This document shows, in pieces, positions 17,534 through 27,884 of a stretch of DNA of 64,000 nucleotides (positions are counted from its first letter, which is position 1; each line of letters opens with the position of its first letter). Source of the DNA: JBBQUN01 sp038212405 (lineage in GTDB: Bacteria > Actinomycetota > Acidimicrobiia > Acidimicrobiales > SZUA-35). The stretch is taken from NCBI GenBank assembly GCA_038212405.1, contig JBBQUN010000001.1, positions 1-64,000 on the forward strand, in the 5' to 3' direction. The notes beneath the pieces were generated by a model. It was not told the DNA's origin, searched no databases, and was given only the letters and a program-made list of their open reading frames with translations. Made by a program: the position numbers and the translations under genes.

Positions 17534-17845
17534 GGCGAGGAGCACCCAGAACACCGTCATGCCCACACCGACGGTGAAAAGGAGATTCTTGGAGAACCAG
17601 GCAACGGGGCCGGCGGCAACGATCCCGGCAACTTCGGGAACCGAGATGCCAAGATTCGCCGCAGCGGGGTTGGCAATGAGGCTGATCACCAACGCCGACA
17701 AGACGGCGGGCGCAACGTTTCGCAGCGCCCGCGTGACGATCGCTGGAATCTCTCGATCGGCGAGGGCAAGGATCAACCCTGCTCGCATTGCGTAGGTGAT
17801 GGCACCAACGACCATCACCAGGGTCAACGCCGTGACTGAGCTCAC
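17525..17845 (-). CDS. azlD: AzlD family branched-chain amino acid transport subunit
   Basis: A 106-residue protein with three or four hydrophobic helices, the small partner of AzlC in exporting branched-chain or other amino acids. The N-terminal TYAMRAG motif of AzlD is present. The GTG at 17845 overlaps the azlC stop codon (GTGA), giving translational coupling. Its stop lies inside a 16-bp tandem array, so the C-terminus may have been altered by duplication. Confidence 0.85.
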   Translation of the reverse strand: MSSVTALTLVMVVGAITYAMRAGLILALADREIPAIVTRALRNVAPAVLSALVISLIANPAAANLGISVPEVAGIVAAGPVAWFSKNLLFTVGVGMTVFWVLLAIV

Positions 17846-18606
17846 TGGTCGCCACCTTTTTCGGGGTTGACCCGCACATCGACGACCAGACCGGCGACCA
17901 CTCCGGCCATCGCGCCGATGAGCAAACCGATGCGGTTGGGTAGCCCGATCGTGGCAAAGCAAACGGCGGCTCCAACTGCGGCGGCAACGACAGCGGGACG
18001 CCGATTGAGACCCATCACGACCAAGCCGGTGAACATCACCGCTGGGGCATAGCCGAGTTGCCAGCTGGCGGGGATGAACGATCCGAAGAACAGACCAGCG
18101 ACTGTCGACAGAAACCAGCCGGTGCCGAAGATGGCCGAGGTGACCAGGTAATAGCGTCGGAACAGCTCGGGGTGGTCCTTGGATCGGGGTTCGCTGAGAG
18201 CGAAGACCTGATCGATGAGCGTGAGTGGCCCAACGAGACGGAACCAGCGTGGCTGATGTTTGAAGGCCGGAGCCATTGCGGCGGAATACATCACGTGGCG
18301 AGCGTTGATCACGACCGCAGCCAAGCCGGCGGCCCAGGCCGAGGCGGTGCCGAGCAAGGTGACCATGGCCAGCTGTGCCGCGCCGGCGAAGATCGGGATC
18401 GAGGAGAAGATGCCGATGCCGTCGGGCATTGGTGACTCGCGAACGGCAAGCCCGAAGACGAAAGCGAACGGGATCGCCGGAATGAACAGCGGCACCGCCA
18501 GCGAGATCGCCGTGCGAGTGGTGGCAGCGAGCGCAGCGCTCGTTGGCACCTCGCTTGTCGACGCCGAGGACGATGGTTCGGGGGAGGGTCCGGCCGGTGA
18601 CGTCAC
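17842..18606 (-). CDS. azlC: AzlC family amino acid exporter subunit
   Basis: A 254-residue membrane protein with the AzlC pattern: FAFVFGLAVRES, then SIPIFAGAAQLAMV and the loop INARHVMYSAAMAP, then LIDQVFAL. With AzlD it forms a two-subunit exporter of branched-chain amino acids or their analogues. A Ser/Pro-rich stretch of about 30 residues precedes the first helix. The start is GTG 18606 with a -10-like TAGTTT 6 nt upstream, so the mRNA is probably leaderless. Confidence 0.9.
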   Translation of the reverse strand: MTSPAGPSPEPSSSASTSEVPTSAALAATTRTAISLAVPLFIPAIPFAFVFGLAVRESPMPDGIGIFSSIPIFAGAAQLAMVTLLGTASAWAAGLAAVVINARHVMYSAAMAPAFKHQPRWFRLVGPLTLIDQVFALSEPRSKDHPELFRRYYLVTSAIFGTGWFLSTVAGLFFGSFIPASWQLGYAPAVMFTGLVVMGLNRRPAVVAAAVGAAVCFATIGLPNRIGLLIGAMAGVVAGLVVDVRVNPEKGGDQ

Positions 18607-18612
18607 CAGGCG

Positions 18613-18618
18613 AAACTA
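18613..18618 (-). promoter_or_regulatory. -10 element of azlC (leaderless)
   Basis: Minus-strand TAGTTT ends 6 nt before the azlC GTG start; the promoter would overlap the 3' end of the upstream FadD-like gene. Confidence 0.4.
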
Positions 18619-18631
18619 TCGGCTTCGCTGT

Positions 18632-20245
<1,614 letters not shown>

Positions 20246-20339
20246 CGTCTAGCAGACCTGACGCCTGGGGGCACAAGAAGTCGGGGCATAACGAACGGAG
20301 GTGATGGGTTGCTACTCGGCTGAAGGAGGACTGGTGAGC

Positions 20340-21353
20340 ATGCAACGAGACCCGGGCCGATGGCGGCGACGAGCGCGTACCATTCCCGCCATGCTGGGCG
20401 TCACCGTGTTTGTGGTTGCGTCGGCGCCAATCACGCTTCCGCTGGCCACCATTGTTGACATCGCTCGGGGGCAGCGTCGGCTGCCAACGGTGCGGGGCGG
20501 CCTGTTCGCCCTTCGCTACCTCGTGAACGACAGCGCCGAGATCGTGCTGGCGCCGTTGTTGTGGTTGGCGTCGAACGGCAATGACGATCGAGGCATCGAG
20601 CGCTACCGGTCGGTGCAGGTGTGGTCGATACGAAGCCTTGCCGCAGCAGCGGATCGCTTCATCGGGGTCAGGATCGATCCTACGGCCACGGTGCCGGTCG
20701 CGGAGGGAGCCGGACCGCTGATCGTGCTGGTTCGCCATTGCAGCATGCTCGATTCGAGCGTCCCGTCGCTGGTCTTCGGTCTGGACTCGCCGTGGGTCGT
20801 TCGCAGCATCGTCACCACTGACGCACTGGCTGACCCCGGGTTCGACCTGATCTACCCGGCCTTGGGCACCGTCTTCATCGATCGCGACGAGGGAGCAACG
20901 TCTCGCCTCGTGATAGGCGAGTTCGCTCGACACGGCGGGCCGAACGATGTGGCGACCATCTACCCCGAGGGGAACGTGTTCCGACCATCCTTGCTCGTTC
21001 GCAGCCTCGAGCGACTGGCCGAACGAGCGCCAGAACGAGCAGCACGACTGACGGGGTTGCGCCATGTGTTGCCGCCTCGGCCCGGTGGCACGCTCGCCCT
21101 GCTCCGAGCATTGCCAGCAGCTGACGTGGTCGTGATTGGGCACGTCGGGTTCGAACGGGCGGCGACCCTCGCCGAGATGGCCGCATCGGCCCCCCTCGAT
21201 TCGACCGTGCAGCTGATGATCCGGCACGTGCCTCGATCCTCGATTCCCAGTGGCGAAGACGATCGCATCGCCTGGCTCGACGCCCTGTGGCTCGACCTCG
21301 ACCAATGGATCGACGACCAGCTGAACACCAGCCACCGGCCTGCGGACACCTGA
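20340..21353 (+). CDS. PlsC-like lysophospholipid acyltransferase
   Basis: A 337-residue membrane-associated protein. The acyltransferase motif HxxxxD appears as RHCSMLDSS (about residue 133), followed by YPEGNVFRP, the EGxxxR-type acceptor-binding motif. This supports a 1-acyl-glycerol-3-phosphate-type acyltransferase acting at the inner face of the membrane. One N-terminal hydrophobic helix precedes the catalytic domain. ATG 20340 is chosen because the perfect Shine-Dalgarno AAGGAGG (20323-20329) sits 10 nt upstream; an in-frame GTG at 20334 is only 4 nt from it. It is divergent from the FadD-like gene, a plausible lipid pairing. Confidence 0.75.
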   Translation: MQRDPGRWRRRARTIPAMLGVTVFVVASAPITLPLATIVDIARGQRRLPTVRGGLFALRYLVNDSAEIVLAPLLWLASNGNDDRGIERYRSVQVWSIRSLAAAADRFIGVRIDPTATVPVAEGAGPLIVLVRHCSMLDSSVPSLVFGLDSPWVVRSIVTTDALADPGFDLIYPALGTVFIDRDEGATSRLVIGEFARHGGPNDVATIYPEGNVFRPSLLVRSLERLAERAPERAARLTGLRHVLPPRPGGTLALLRALPAADVVVIGHVGFERAATLAEMAASAPLDSTVQLMIRHVPRSSIPSGEDDRIAWLDALWLDLDQWIDDQLNTSHRPADT

Positions 21354-21360
21354 ACCCGTC

Positions 21361-21438
21361 GTTCTGTGTGCCAGAGTCACCACTGATTCTGTTCCGTGGG
21401 CAGAACTTGCCGCTGGCGGCAACGGTGGCACACAGAAC
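21361..21438. promoter_or_regulatory. 13-bp perfect inverted repeat with extra half-sites
   Basis: GTTCTGTGTGCCA (21361-21373) and TGGCACACAGAAC (21426-21438) are exact inverted copies 52 bp apart. Related half-sites occur between and after them (GTTCCGTGGG at 21391 and CCCACAGAAC at 21459). The cluster lies upstream of the secreted esterase gene and resembles a multi-site operator or a large stem-loop. Confidence 0.5.
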
Positions 21439-21490
21439 TGATGAAGCGAGCCCTTTGGCCCACAGAACGAGGGATGACGAGGCCAGCGCC

Positions 21491-21496
21491 TACTGT
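21491..21496 (+). promoter_or_regulatory. -10 element of secreted esterase gene (leaderless)
   Basis: TACTGT ends 6 nt before the ATG at 21503; the spacer has GAGG immediately adjacent to the start codon, too close to act as a normal ribosome binding site. Confidence 0.45.
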
Positions 21497-21502
21497 GTGA
21501 GG

Positions 21503-22777
21503 ATGCGTCACGGGCAACAAAGGCGGAAATCGACGTCGATCCCGAGAGTCGTGTCGACATCGGGGCGTTCGAGAGTCCCAAGAACGCTGGCAGCACTGAG
21601 CGCCCTGGCGCTCGCGGCGAGCGCCTGTAGTCGGTTCACCGATGCGGCAACGATGGCGCCGGCTCCAACGCCCGCCGCACCGACGACGCCGCAGTCGGCG
21701 ACGACTCCATCCAGCATGACCCCGGCCGCGCCCACCTCCTCGACGTCGACAACGACAGCGGCGACAGCGACAGCGCCGACAACGACAGCGCCGACAACGA
21801 CAGCGCCGACAACGACCACCGAGCCCGCCGTGCTGGCATCAGGGCCGTCGTCCGGTTGCGAGCAGCCAGAGCCGGCGTCGTTGCCAACTCAGATCGTCTC
21901 TGCTGACGGTGTCCGACGCACGTTCCGGGTGGAATTGCCGAGGGACTATGACCAGAGCGTCCCTGCACCGCTGGTCTTCGACTTTCACGGGTTGGGGAGT
22001 GATGGCTTCCAAGAAGCGCTCGTCAGCGGGGTTGATATCGCTGCCGATCGAGCAGGGTTCATTTCGGTGATCCCCGACGGTGCGTTGAATCAGGTGCTCA
22101 ATGCTCGGTTGTGGAACCTGTCGACGCGAAGCGAAGGTGCGCTGGCCGAACTCGCCGTCGACGATGTTGCCTTCACGGCAGAACTACTCGATTCGATCGA
22201 GTCGCAGTTCTGTGTCGACACCGGCCGGGTGTTTGCGATGGGCCTGTCGAACGGTGGCTTCTTCTCGACCGTGTTGGCTTGTGCGATGGCAGACCGCATT
22301 GCTGCGGTGGCCACCATCGCGGGCATCACTCATCCCGACGGCTGCGAACCGGTCAGGCCGGTGCCGGTGTTGCATTTCCATGGAACCGCCGACAACGTCG
22401 TGCCGTTCGATGGTGGCGAGTCCGTTCTCACCCAGGGTTCGCGAGGCCCGCTCGGCGGACTGACCGAGGAGCAGATGGCCGATTTCGCCAACGAGCTCTT
22501 CCAACCGATCGAAGACGAGGTCGGGCAGTGGGCCGCCACCAACCGCTGCCGTTCGACTCCCGAGGTGATCGAGCTGTCCAACGAGGTCGAGCGCCGGGTG
22601 TTCGCTGATTGCCGTGGGGCCGATGTGGAGTTCTACGTGATCGAGGGTGGCGGCCATACCTGGCCAGGATCGCTGGCCACGGCGTTCATTTCGTCGCTCG
22701 GGTTCACCACCTTCGACGTGAGCGCAACGGCGTTGGCCTTCGAGTGGTTCGTCGGCCATCCCATGCCGGCCAACTGA
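21503..22777 (+). CDS. secreted PHB-depolymerase/LpqC-like esterase lipoprotein
   Basis: A 424-residue exported hydrolase. The N-terminus has a basic region, a hydrophobic core and a lipobox-like LAASAC, suggesting lipid anchoring. A Thr/Pro/Ala-rich linker (about 50-110, internally repetitive) follows. The alpha/beta-hydrolase domain shows DFHGLG, the nucleophile elbow FAMGLSNGG, HFHGTADNVVPF, and GGGHTWPG with the catalytic His. This is the pattern of extracellular poly-3-hydroxybutyrate depolymerases, feruloyl esterases and LpqC. It probably cleaves polymeric or hydroxycinnamoyl esters outside the cell. The substrate is not resolved. Confidence 0.82.
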   Translation: MRHGQQRRKSTSIPRVVSTSGRSRVPRTLAALSALALAASACSRFTDAATMAPAPTPAAPTTPQSATTPSSMTPAAPTSSTSTTTAATATAPTTTAPTTTAPTTTTEPAVLASGPSSGCEQPEPASLPTQIVSADGVRRTFRVELPRDYDQSVPAPLVFDFHGLGSDGFQEALVSGVDIAADRAGFISVIPDGALNQVLNARLWNLSTRSEGALAELAVDDVAFTAELLDSIESQFCVDTGRVFAMGLSNGGFFSTVLACAMADRIAAVATIAGITHPDGCEPVRPVPVLHFHGTADNVVPFDGGESVLTQGSRGPLGGLTEEQMADFANELFQPIEDEVGQWAATNRCRSTPEVIELSNEVERRVFADCRGADVEFYVIEGGGHTWPGSLATAFISSLGFTTFDVSATALAFEWFVGHPMPAN

Positions 22778-22854
22778 CGGTCTGCCGACTGACGACTCGA
22801 TGTTGATCGAGGCCGTGGCAGAGAGACGATGGTTCTTCGCCCCGGCTCGTGCCC

Positions 22855-22875
22855 TGTTGTCGCGTTGTGACAACA
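22855..22875. terminator. stem-loop between convergent genes
   Basis: TGTTGTC and GACAACA form a 7-bp stem with a 7-nt loop, 78 nt after the esterase stop. There is no U-tract; a terminator role is inferred from position. Confidence 0.35.
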
Positions 22876-22920
22876 CGCTCTGGCGATGAACCGGGGATGT
22901 ATCCCGACGGTGAACAGCTC

Positions 22921-22939
22921 GACGATCGATCTGATCGTC
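22921..22939. terminator. stem-loop downstream of the pabB-pabC fusion
   Basis: GACGATC and GATCGTC pair around a 5-nt loop, 18 nt past the minus-strand stop at 22957. It could end transcription of that gene. Confidence 0.35.
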
Positions 22940-22956
22940 CCTTCGACGATCGTGAT

Positions 22957-24750
22957 TCAGGGCTGGATCTCGAGCGGAACCCAGCCCCGGACGGCGTTGA
23001 TCATGAAGATCGAGTCGGCGGTTCGCAGATCATCGACGTACAGGATGCCTTCGGTGATCTTGTCGTGAGCGAGTAGTTCGGCCCGGAACGTGCCAGGGAG
23101 TAGTCCGCTGGCGAGCGGCGGAGTCACCAGCCGGCCGTTGTGCTCGATCACGAGGTTGCCGATCGTGGTTTCGGTGAGTTCGCCCCGTTCGTTCCAGAGG
23201 ATCACTTCGTCGACCCCGGGATTCGCTGAGCGGTGGTGTTCGTAGACCTGACGAAGCGTGCTCTTGTGGCGCAACGCGGCGTCGTTGGATCGCACCGGCA
23301 TCGAGGCGAGCGCTGCGGTCCAGGGACGACACACCGGCTTGGGAAGAGGAGCCAGAGTGAGATCGAGCTCACCATTCGGACCGGCGAGGAGTCGTGCTCG
23401 CTGTGGCTCGTCGCCTTCGATCTGGTCGAGCAATCGAGCGACCTCGCTGCGGTCGATAGCGGCGTGGTCGACGTGGCGGCCGAGTCGTGCCGCTGATCGG
23501 GTGAGGCGGTCGAGGTGTCGATCGAGGTTGGCGATGCCGAGGCCTGGGTGCCACGACATGGTTTCGATCAAACAGATCGGTTCGCACGCCCGGTCGAGTA
23601 CTCGGGTCTTGACCTTGGTCTCGACCCATTCGTCGGCAGGATCGGAGTCCCACACGATGCCGCCGCCGGCCCCGTAGGTGGCGGTGGCGGTATCGAGGTC
23701 GACCCACACCGTACGGATCGCCACATTGAAGGTGGCAGCACCCGATGGCGAGATGGTTCCCGCCGCTCCGCAGTACACGCCGCGGGGCGTGGTCTCGAGT
23801 TCGGTGATCAGCTCGGTGGTTCGTACTTTCGGCGCGCCGGTGATGGAAGCGGGCGGGAACGTGGCTGCGAAGACCTCGGGGAGTCGAGCCGAGGTCGTGG
23901 CCGTGACGGTCGAGGTGAGGTGCATCACCGTGGGATAACGCTCGACGGTGTGCAGTGCAGGCACTCGCACCGAACCGATCTCGGCGATCCGTCCGAAATC
24001 GTTGCGCATCATGTCGAGAATCATCGTGTTCTCGGCCCGATCCTTGCTGCTCGCCGCCAGTTCGTTGCCGAGTTCTTCGTCTTCGATCGAGGTTTGACCC
24101 CGGGGCCGGGTGCCCTTCATCGGAAGCGAGGTGAGCTCGAATCGAGCGCCCTCGAGTGGGGCCTTGTGGAGGAACAGTTCAGGAGATGCCGAGCAGAGGG
24201 CGAACCGGCCGAGGTCGAGGAATACGCCATAAGGCGCTCGCTGCGCGTCCATCAACGAGCGGAACAGTCCGAGTGGCGATCCGGTGAAGGCAGCCGTGCG
24301 ACGATAGGTCAGGTTGACCTGGTAGGTGTCGCCGGCAGCGATGTGCTCCTTCACCAAGCCGACACCCGATTGATATTCGGCCGGGGTGAGCGAATCGGTC
24401 CATGGGCCACACGAGAAGAAGTCGCTGTCGAGCGGATCGTCAATGGCCTGGTCATAGACCCCGAAGACCGCCAAAGGGACTCGTTCGTTGCGGTGGGATT
24501 GGATCGCTCGGTCGAAGGCCGGTCCGGCGTCGTAGCTGAGGTAGCCAACCACCCATGAGCCGCGTTCGGCGTGTTTCTCGGCTTCAGCGATCACCGCGGT
24601 CACGTCGTGCAGTTTCCAGGCAACCAGGGTGACGAGTGGGTCTTCGAACGACAGCCAGCGATCGGCACCGGGATCGCGAGCGATGGCTCGCTTGGCGACG
24701 AGGGGCTCCTCACTCGTGTTCGTTCTCGGCTTTCGAGCTACTTCTACCAT
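22957..24750 (-). CDS. pabBC: bifunctional aminodeoxychorismate synthase component I / aminodeoxychorismate lyase
   Basis: A 597-residue fusion. Residues about 1-370 are a chorismate-binding PabB domain (SYDAGPAFDRA, YQVNLTYRR, SASPELFLHK, PMKGTRPRG, MRNDFGRI, GAPKVRTTELI). Residues about 385-597 are an aminotransferase class IV domain of the PabC type (ETMSWHPGLGIANLDRHLDRL, EVILWNERGELTETTIGNLV). Together with a glutamine amidotransferase (PabA, not in the window) it converts chorismate to p-aminobenzoate for folate. Such fusions are known in several bacteria. In the lyase domain the PLP Lys would lie in HKSTLRQVYEHHR. Confidence 0.85.
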   Translation of the reverse strand: MVEVARKPRTNTSEEPLVAKRAIARDPGADRWLSFEDPLVTLVAWKLHDVTAVIAEAEKHAERGSWVVGYLSYDAGPAFDRAIQSHRNERVPLAVFGVYDQAIDDPLDSDFFSCGPWTDSLTPAEYQSGVGLVKEHIAAGDTYQVNLTYRRTAAFTGSPLGLFRSLMDAQRAPYGVFLDLGRFALCSASPELFLHKAPLEGARFELTSLPMKGTRPRGQTSIEDEELGNELAASSKDRAENTMILDMMRNDFGRIAEIGSVRVPALHTVERYPTVMHLTSTVTATTSARLPEVFAATFPPASITGAPKVRTTELITELETTPRGVYCGAAGTISPSGAATFNVAIRTVWVDLDTATATYGAGGGIVWDSDPADEWVETKVKTRVLDRACEPICLIETMSWHPGLGIANLDRHLDRLTRSAARLGRHVDHAAIDRSEVARLLDQIEGDEPQRARLLAGPNGELDLTLAPLPKPVCRPWTAALASMPVRSNDAALRHKSTLRQVYEHHRSANPGVDEVILWNERGELTETTIGNLVIEHNGRLVTPPLASGLLPGTFRAELLAHDKITEGILYVDDLRTADSIFMINAVRGWVPLEIQP

Positions 24751-24890
24751 TCGAACCGTGCTTACCGTTCATTGATTTGGTGATGGTGGATCACCGGTTC
24801 TGCCAACGTTGCGTGGCTCGTGAAACGTTCCGCCGAGCGCCGTGAACAGGTTCAGGAGCCGCGGCGCCGGGACACTCATTGGCCTGGCGT

Positions 24891-24896
24891 TACCCT
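24891..24896 (+). promoter_or_regulatory. -10 element of IMPase/HisN-like gene (leaderless)
   Basis: TACCCT ends 7 nt before the GTG at 24904. Confidence 0.5.
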
Positions 24897-24903
24897 CTGT
24901 CGA

Positions 24904-25734
24904 GTGGACACGCCCTATGACCCCAGCAACGATATCGACGCCATCACCTCGATCGTTCAACAGGCGAGCGACCTCGCCCTTGCCTGGTTCCGCCAGCCGC
25001 TCGAGGTGGCCAACAAGCTGGCCGGCGCCACGATCAGGCCCGATGCTGCGGTGAGCGATGCCGCGCCATTCGACCCGGTCACCGAGGCTGATCGAGCGGT
25101 CGAAGATGCGCTGCGTTCCGCGCTCGCTGCCCGGTTCCCCGACCATGAAATCCTCGGTGAGGAGCGAGGGCTCACCGGCCACGGTCAGCACCGTTGGATC
25201 ATCGATCCGATCGATGGCACTCGGGCCTTCATCACCGGCCAACCGCTCTGGGGCACACTGCTTGGTCTGCGCTACGAGGACCGCATGCTTGCCGGTTGGC
25301 TGCACAACCCGGTGCTTCGAGAAACCTACGTCGGTAGCGTCAACGGATCGTTCCGGATCACGAGCGCAGGTATCGAGCCCATCATGACCAGCGCCGTGAC
25401 CGACCTCGACCAGGCGGTGGTGCTGTGCACCCACCCCGATCTCTTCGCCCCGGGGCCCGAGTCCGACGCGTTTGCTCGCCTCGGCCGGGCAACGAAGATG
25501 GTGCGCTACAGCGGTGATTGCATGAACTACGCGCTGTTGGCATCGGGTTTCGGCGATCTGGTCGTCGAGAACCAGCTCCAGTCCTACGACATCGCAGCGC
25601 TGATCCCGATCATCGAGCATGCGGGTGGGGTCATCACCTCGCTCGACGGCGGCTCTGCCATCGACGGCGGCTACGTGGTCGCCGCGGCCAACCCGCAGCT
25701 GCACGCAGCCGCCATTGCTGTATTGAACGGCTGA
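24904..25734 (+). CDS. inositol monophosphatase family phosphatase (possibly histidinol-phosphatase)
   Basis: A 276-residue Mg-dependent phosphatase with FDPVTEADRAVE, GEERGL, WIIDPIDGTRAFITG and the C-terminal YDIAALIPIIEHAGG (the D of the WDxxxG-type motif is kept, with YD for WD). The DPIDGTRAF form and the YDIAAL motif are closer to HisN-type histidinol phosphatases than the paralogue at 6533-7345, but I would not assign the substrate. GTG 24904 is chosen because a -10-like hexamer precedes it and the upstream extension is unconserved. The M64-like gene begins 5 nt after its stop. Confidence 0.8.
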   Translation: MDTPYDPSNDIDAITSIVQQASDLALAWFRQPLEVANKLAGATIRPDAAVSDAAPFDPVTEADRAVEDALRSALAARFPDHEILGEERGLTGHGQHRWIIDPIDGTRAFITGQPLWGTLLGLRYEDRMLAGWLHNPVLRETYVGSVNGSFRITSAGIEPIMTSAVTDLDQAVVLCTHPDLFAPGPESDAFARLGRATKMVRYSGDCMNYALLASGFGDLVVENQLQSYDIAALIPIIEHAGGVITSLDGGSAIDGGYVVAAANPQLHAAAIAVLNG

Positions 25735-25738
25735 ATCG

Positions 25739-27817
25739 TTGCCGTGCCGCCAAGCGGTTCCTGGTGCGCTTGGTGCGACGTTGGCTGTTCTGGTTTCGGT
25801 CGTGCTGCTTTCGGTCGTGTCGCTGTTGGTCGTGTCGTCGGCGATCGCCTCCGCTCAGGTCGACGACACCGCTCCTGTCGACGACACCGCTCCTGCTGAC
25901 GACCGCGTGTCGGTCGATCAGGCACTGGCGGTGCCGATCGCTGTCTGCGAAACCGACGGTCCGTTCGCGTTCGGTGTTGGCGTCGACTGCACCATCGAAC
26001 TCGATGCGCGGCTCGACGCTGAGCGGTTGTTCGCCGCCGGGTTGATCGATCAGAACGGCGAGTACTGGCCCTGCGACATCGAAGCCACCGGGCTGGTATG
26101 TGGCGACATTGGCCAGGAACGCCATGACCTGGCGACCCGACGCCTCGATCTCGAACTCAATCACGAGGTCGAGGGATACCTCCAGTTCGACGACGTTGCC
26201 TTGGTCGAGACGGCGACCGATCAACAGCCCCGGCTCGTCACGTTCATCGACCCCGCCGAGCCCGTGGTCTTCGAAGGGCGTCCGCTCCCGATCGAGCTGT
26301 TCGCAACCACCGAGATCGAGCGAGTGTTCGTCGTGGTCCGCGAGCGCACCGGGGGCGGGCTCGTCGACACCATGGAAGTCACTGCTCCTGGGCTCGATCG
26401 ATCAGTATCGACCCGCCTCGTCATCGATGTCGAACCAGGGCGCTATCGGCTGTGGCCGTGTATCGGTGCCGACGAGACCACGTGCGAACTGCTGCCCGCC
26501 GGCTTTCCGATCCAAGTCATCGATCCGGAGATTCGCGAGCTGTTGCCGGGGCACAACCGGCCGAGCGCCGAGCGAATCAACGTCGTTTTCGCTGGCAGCC
26601 AGCTCGGCGATGCCGACGACCTGGCGTCGATCGCAACGGCGATGTTGACGATCGATGGACCAGAGACCGGGCCGTACCGGTTCTCGGTCGGCCCCATGGC
26701 CATCGAGCCACTGGCGTCGAATGCCCACCGGTTCAACTTTTGGTATCTCGTCGACCAGCTCGCTGACGAGCGATCGCTTCTCGGCGATGGCACCGATCGG
26801 CGTGTCCTCGCCGGGTTCGAGCTGGAGAACATGGCCGTCACCGTCTTGTATGGGCCCGGGTATGGACCGTCTGATGCCAGGCTCACCTCGTTGTGGAACG
26901 AGATCACGGTGCCGCCGGCGAACCAGATCCGCTTCGGTGGGGCCCGAGTCTCGGTCGATCCCGACGATCCGCTGGCGAGCGCCGAGACCCTCGCCCATGA
27001 GTGGGGACACAGCGTGTTCGAGCTGCGAGACGAGTACGTCGGTTTCGATGATCGTGGGGTACTCACCCAGTATCCAAACTGTGCGCCTTCGCCGACGCTG
27101 GCCAATGACTGGTGGGGGCCGCTCGACGGGTCGATCGATCCGTTCGTCTACGAGCTCCTCCGCGCCCGGCGAGCCAGCGGGTTTCCCGGCGAACCAATCG
27201 AGGGACAAAACCTCGCTTCGACCGTACGGGTAGGTGTGTTCCCCGGCGGCTGCTACGGGGCCGCTGATGCAACCACCGCCTATCGTCCAACCTCCGACTC
27301 GCTGATGAACAGTGAAATCCCGGTGTGGGGATCGGTGAATCGTCGTCGTGTCGAGGAGGTCCTCGGCCGGTTCTCCGGTCGTGGTCCACTCGACGATCTC
27401 GATGCCGTCGACCTGGATTGTGAGCGAGTCGCCGGCGTCGTTCGTTGTTCCGGGATCCTCGATCGCTACCTCGACCCGCCCGGCCAGTCGGTCTCACTCG
27501 CCGGTGATGCTTGTGCCGTCTCCTCGCCCGCTGATCGGTCGAGTCCGACCGAACGGGGTCTGTCCAGGATCAGCTGTCAGACACGATCGTCTGTCGGCCC
27601 GCTCGTTCTCGCCCTCGGCCAGGAGCAGCGCACGGTGGCCGTCGTCGATGTCGTGCCTGAACCGGTCGCCGAGCCTGCCGGAGATGGGGCGGATGGGGTA
27701 GCGTCGGTGGGTGAGCCGGCAGACGGATCGTGGAAGGTGCCGGCGGCAATGGCCGCACTGCTCGGAGCCTTCGCCCTGGTCAGGCTAGGTCGGGCTGCTC
27801 GGCGTCGTCAGAAGTGA
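25739..27817 (+). CDS. membrane-anchored M64-like zinc metallopeptidase
   Basis: A 692-residue exported protein with a hydrophobic signal segment (about 10-40), a C-terminal helix (about 668-685) and a basic tail RRRQK, which would anchor it outside the membrane. The catalytic motif HEWGHSVFELRDEYVG at about residue 420 is the HExxH...DEY arrangement of IgA-peptidase M64 enzymes. It is preceded by INVVFAGSQ, which resembles the N-terminal strand of that domain, and followed by SDSLMNSE. The first 150 residues look like a beta-sandwich domain. Residues after the signal contain a short repeat (VDDTAPVDDTAPADD). The TTG start is uncertain. Substrate unknown. Confidence 0.7.
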   Translation: MPCRQAVPGALGATLAVLVSVVLLSVVSLLVVSSAIASAQVDDTAPVDDTAPADDRVSVDQALAVPIAVCETDGPFAFGVGVDCTIELDARLDAERLFAAGLIDQNGEYWPCDIEATGLVCGDIGQERHDLATRRLDLELNHEVEGYLQFDDVALVETATDQQPRLVTFIDPAEPVVFEGRPLPIELFATTEIERVFVVVRERTGGGLVDTMEVTAPGLDRSVSTRLVIDVEPGRYRLWPCIGADETTCELLPAGFPIQVIDPEIRELLPGHNRPSAERINVVFAGSQLGDADDLASIATAMLTIDGPETGPYRFSVGPMAIEPLASNAHRFNFWYLVDQLADERSLLGDGTDRRVLAGFELENMAVTVLYGPGYGPSDARLTSLWNEITVPPANQIRFGGARVSVDPDDPLASAETLAHEWGHSVFELRDEYVGFDDRGVLTQYPNCAPSPTLANDWWGPLDGSIDPFVYELLRARRASGFPGEPIEGQNLASTVRVGVFPGGCYGAADATTAYRPTSDSLMNSEIPVWGSVNRRRVEEVLGRFSGRGPLDDLDAVDLDCERVAGVVRCSGILDRYLDPPGQSVSLAGDACAVSSPADRSSPTERGLSRISCQTRSSVGPLVLALGQEQRTVAVVDVVPEPVAEPAGDGADGVASVGEPADGSWKVPAAMAALLGAFALVRLGRAARRRQK

Positions 27818-27884
27818 GACACTGCACCGGTCCGATCATCGGAAGCGTTCGGGGGACGAGCGTGATGAACAAGGGGGATCGAGC

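Noticed and set aside
21660..21830. Repetitive Thr/Pro codons suspected of being an insertion element
   Set aside because: They are in frame and form a typical low-complexity linker between lipid anchor and hydrolase domain.
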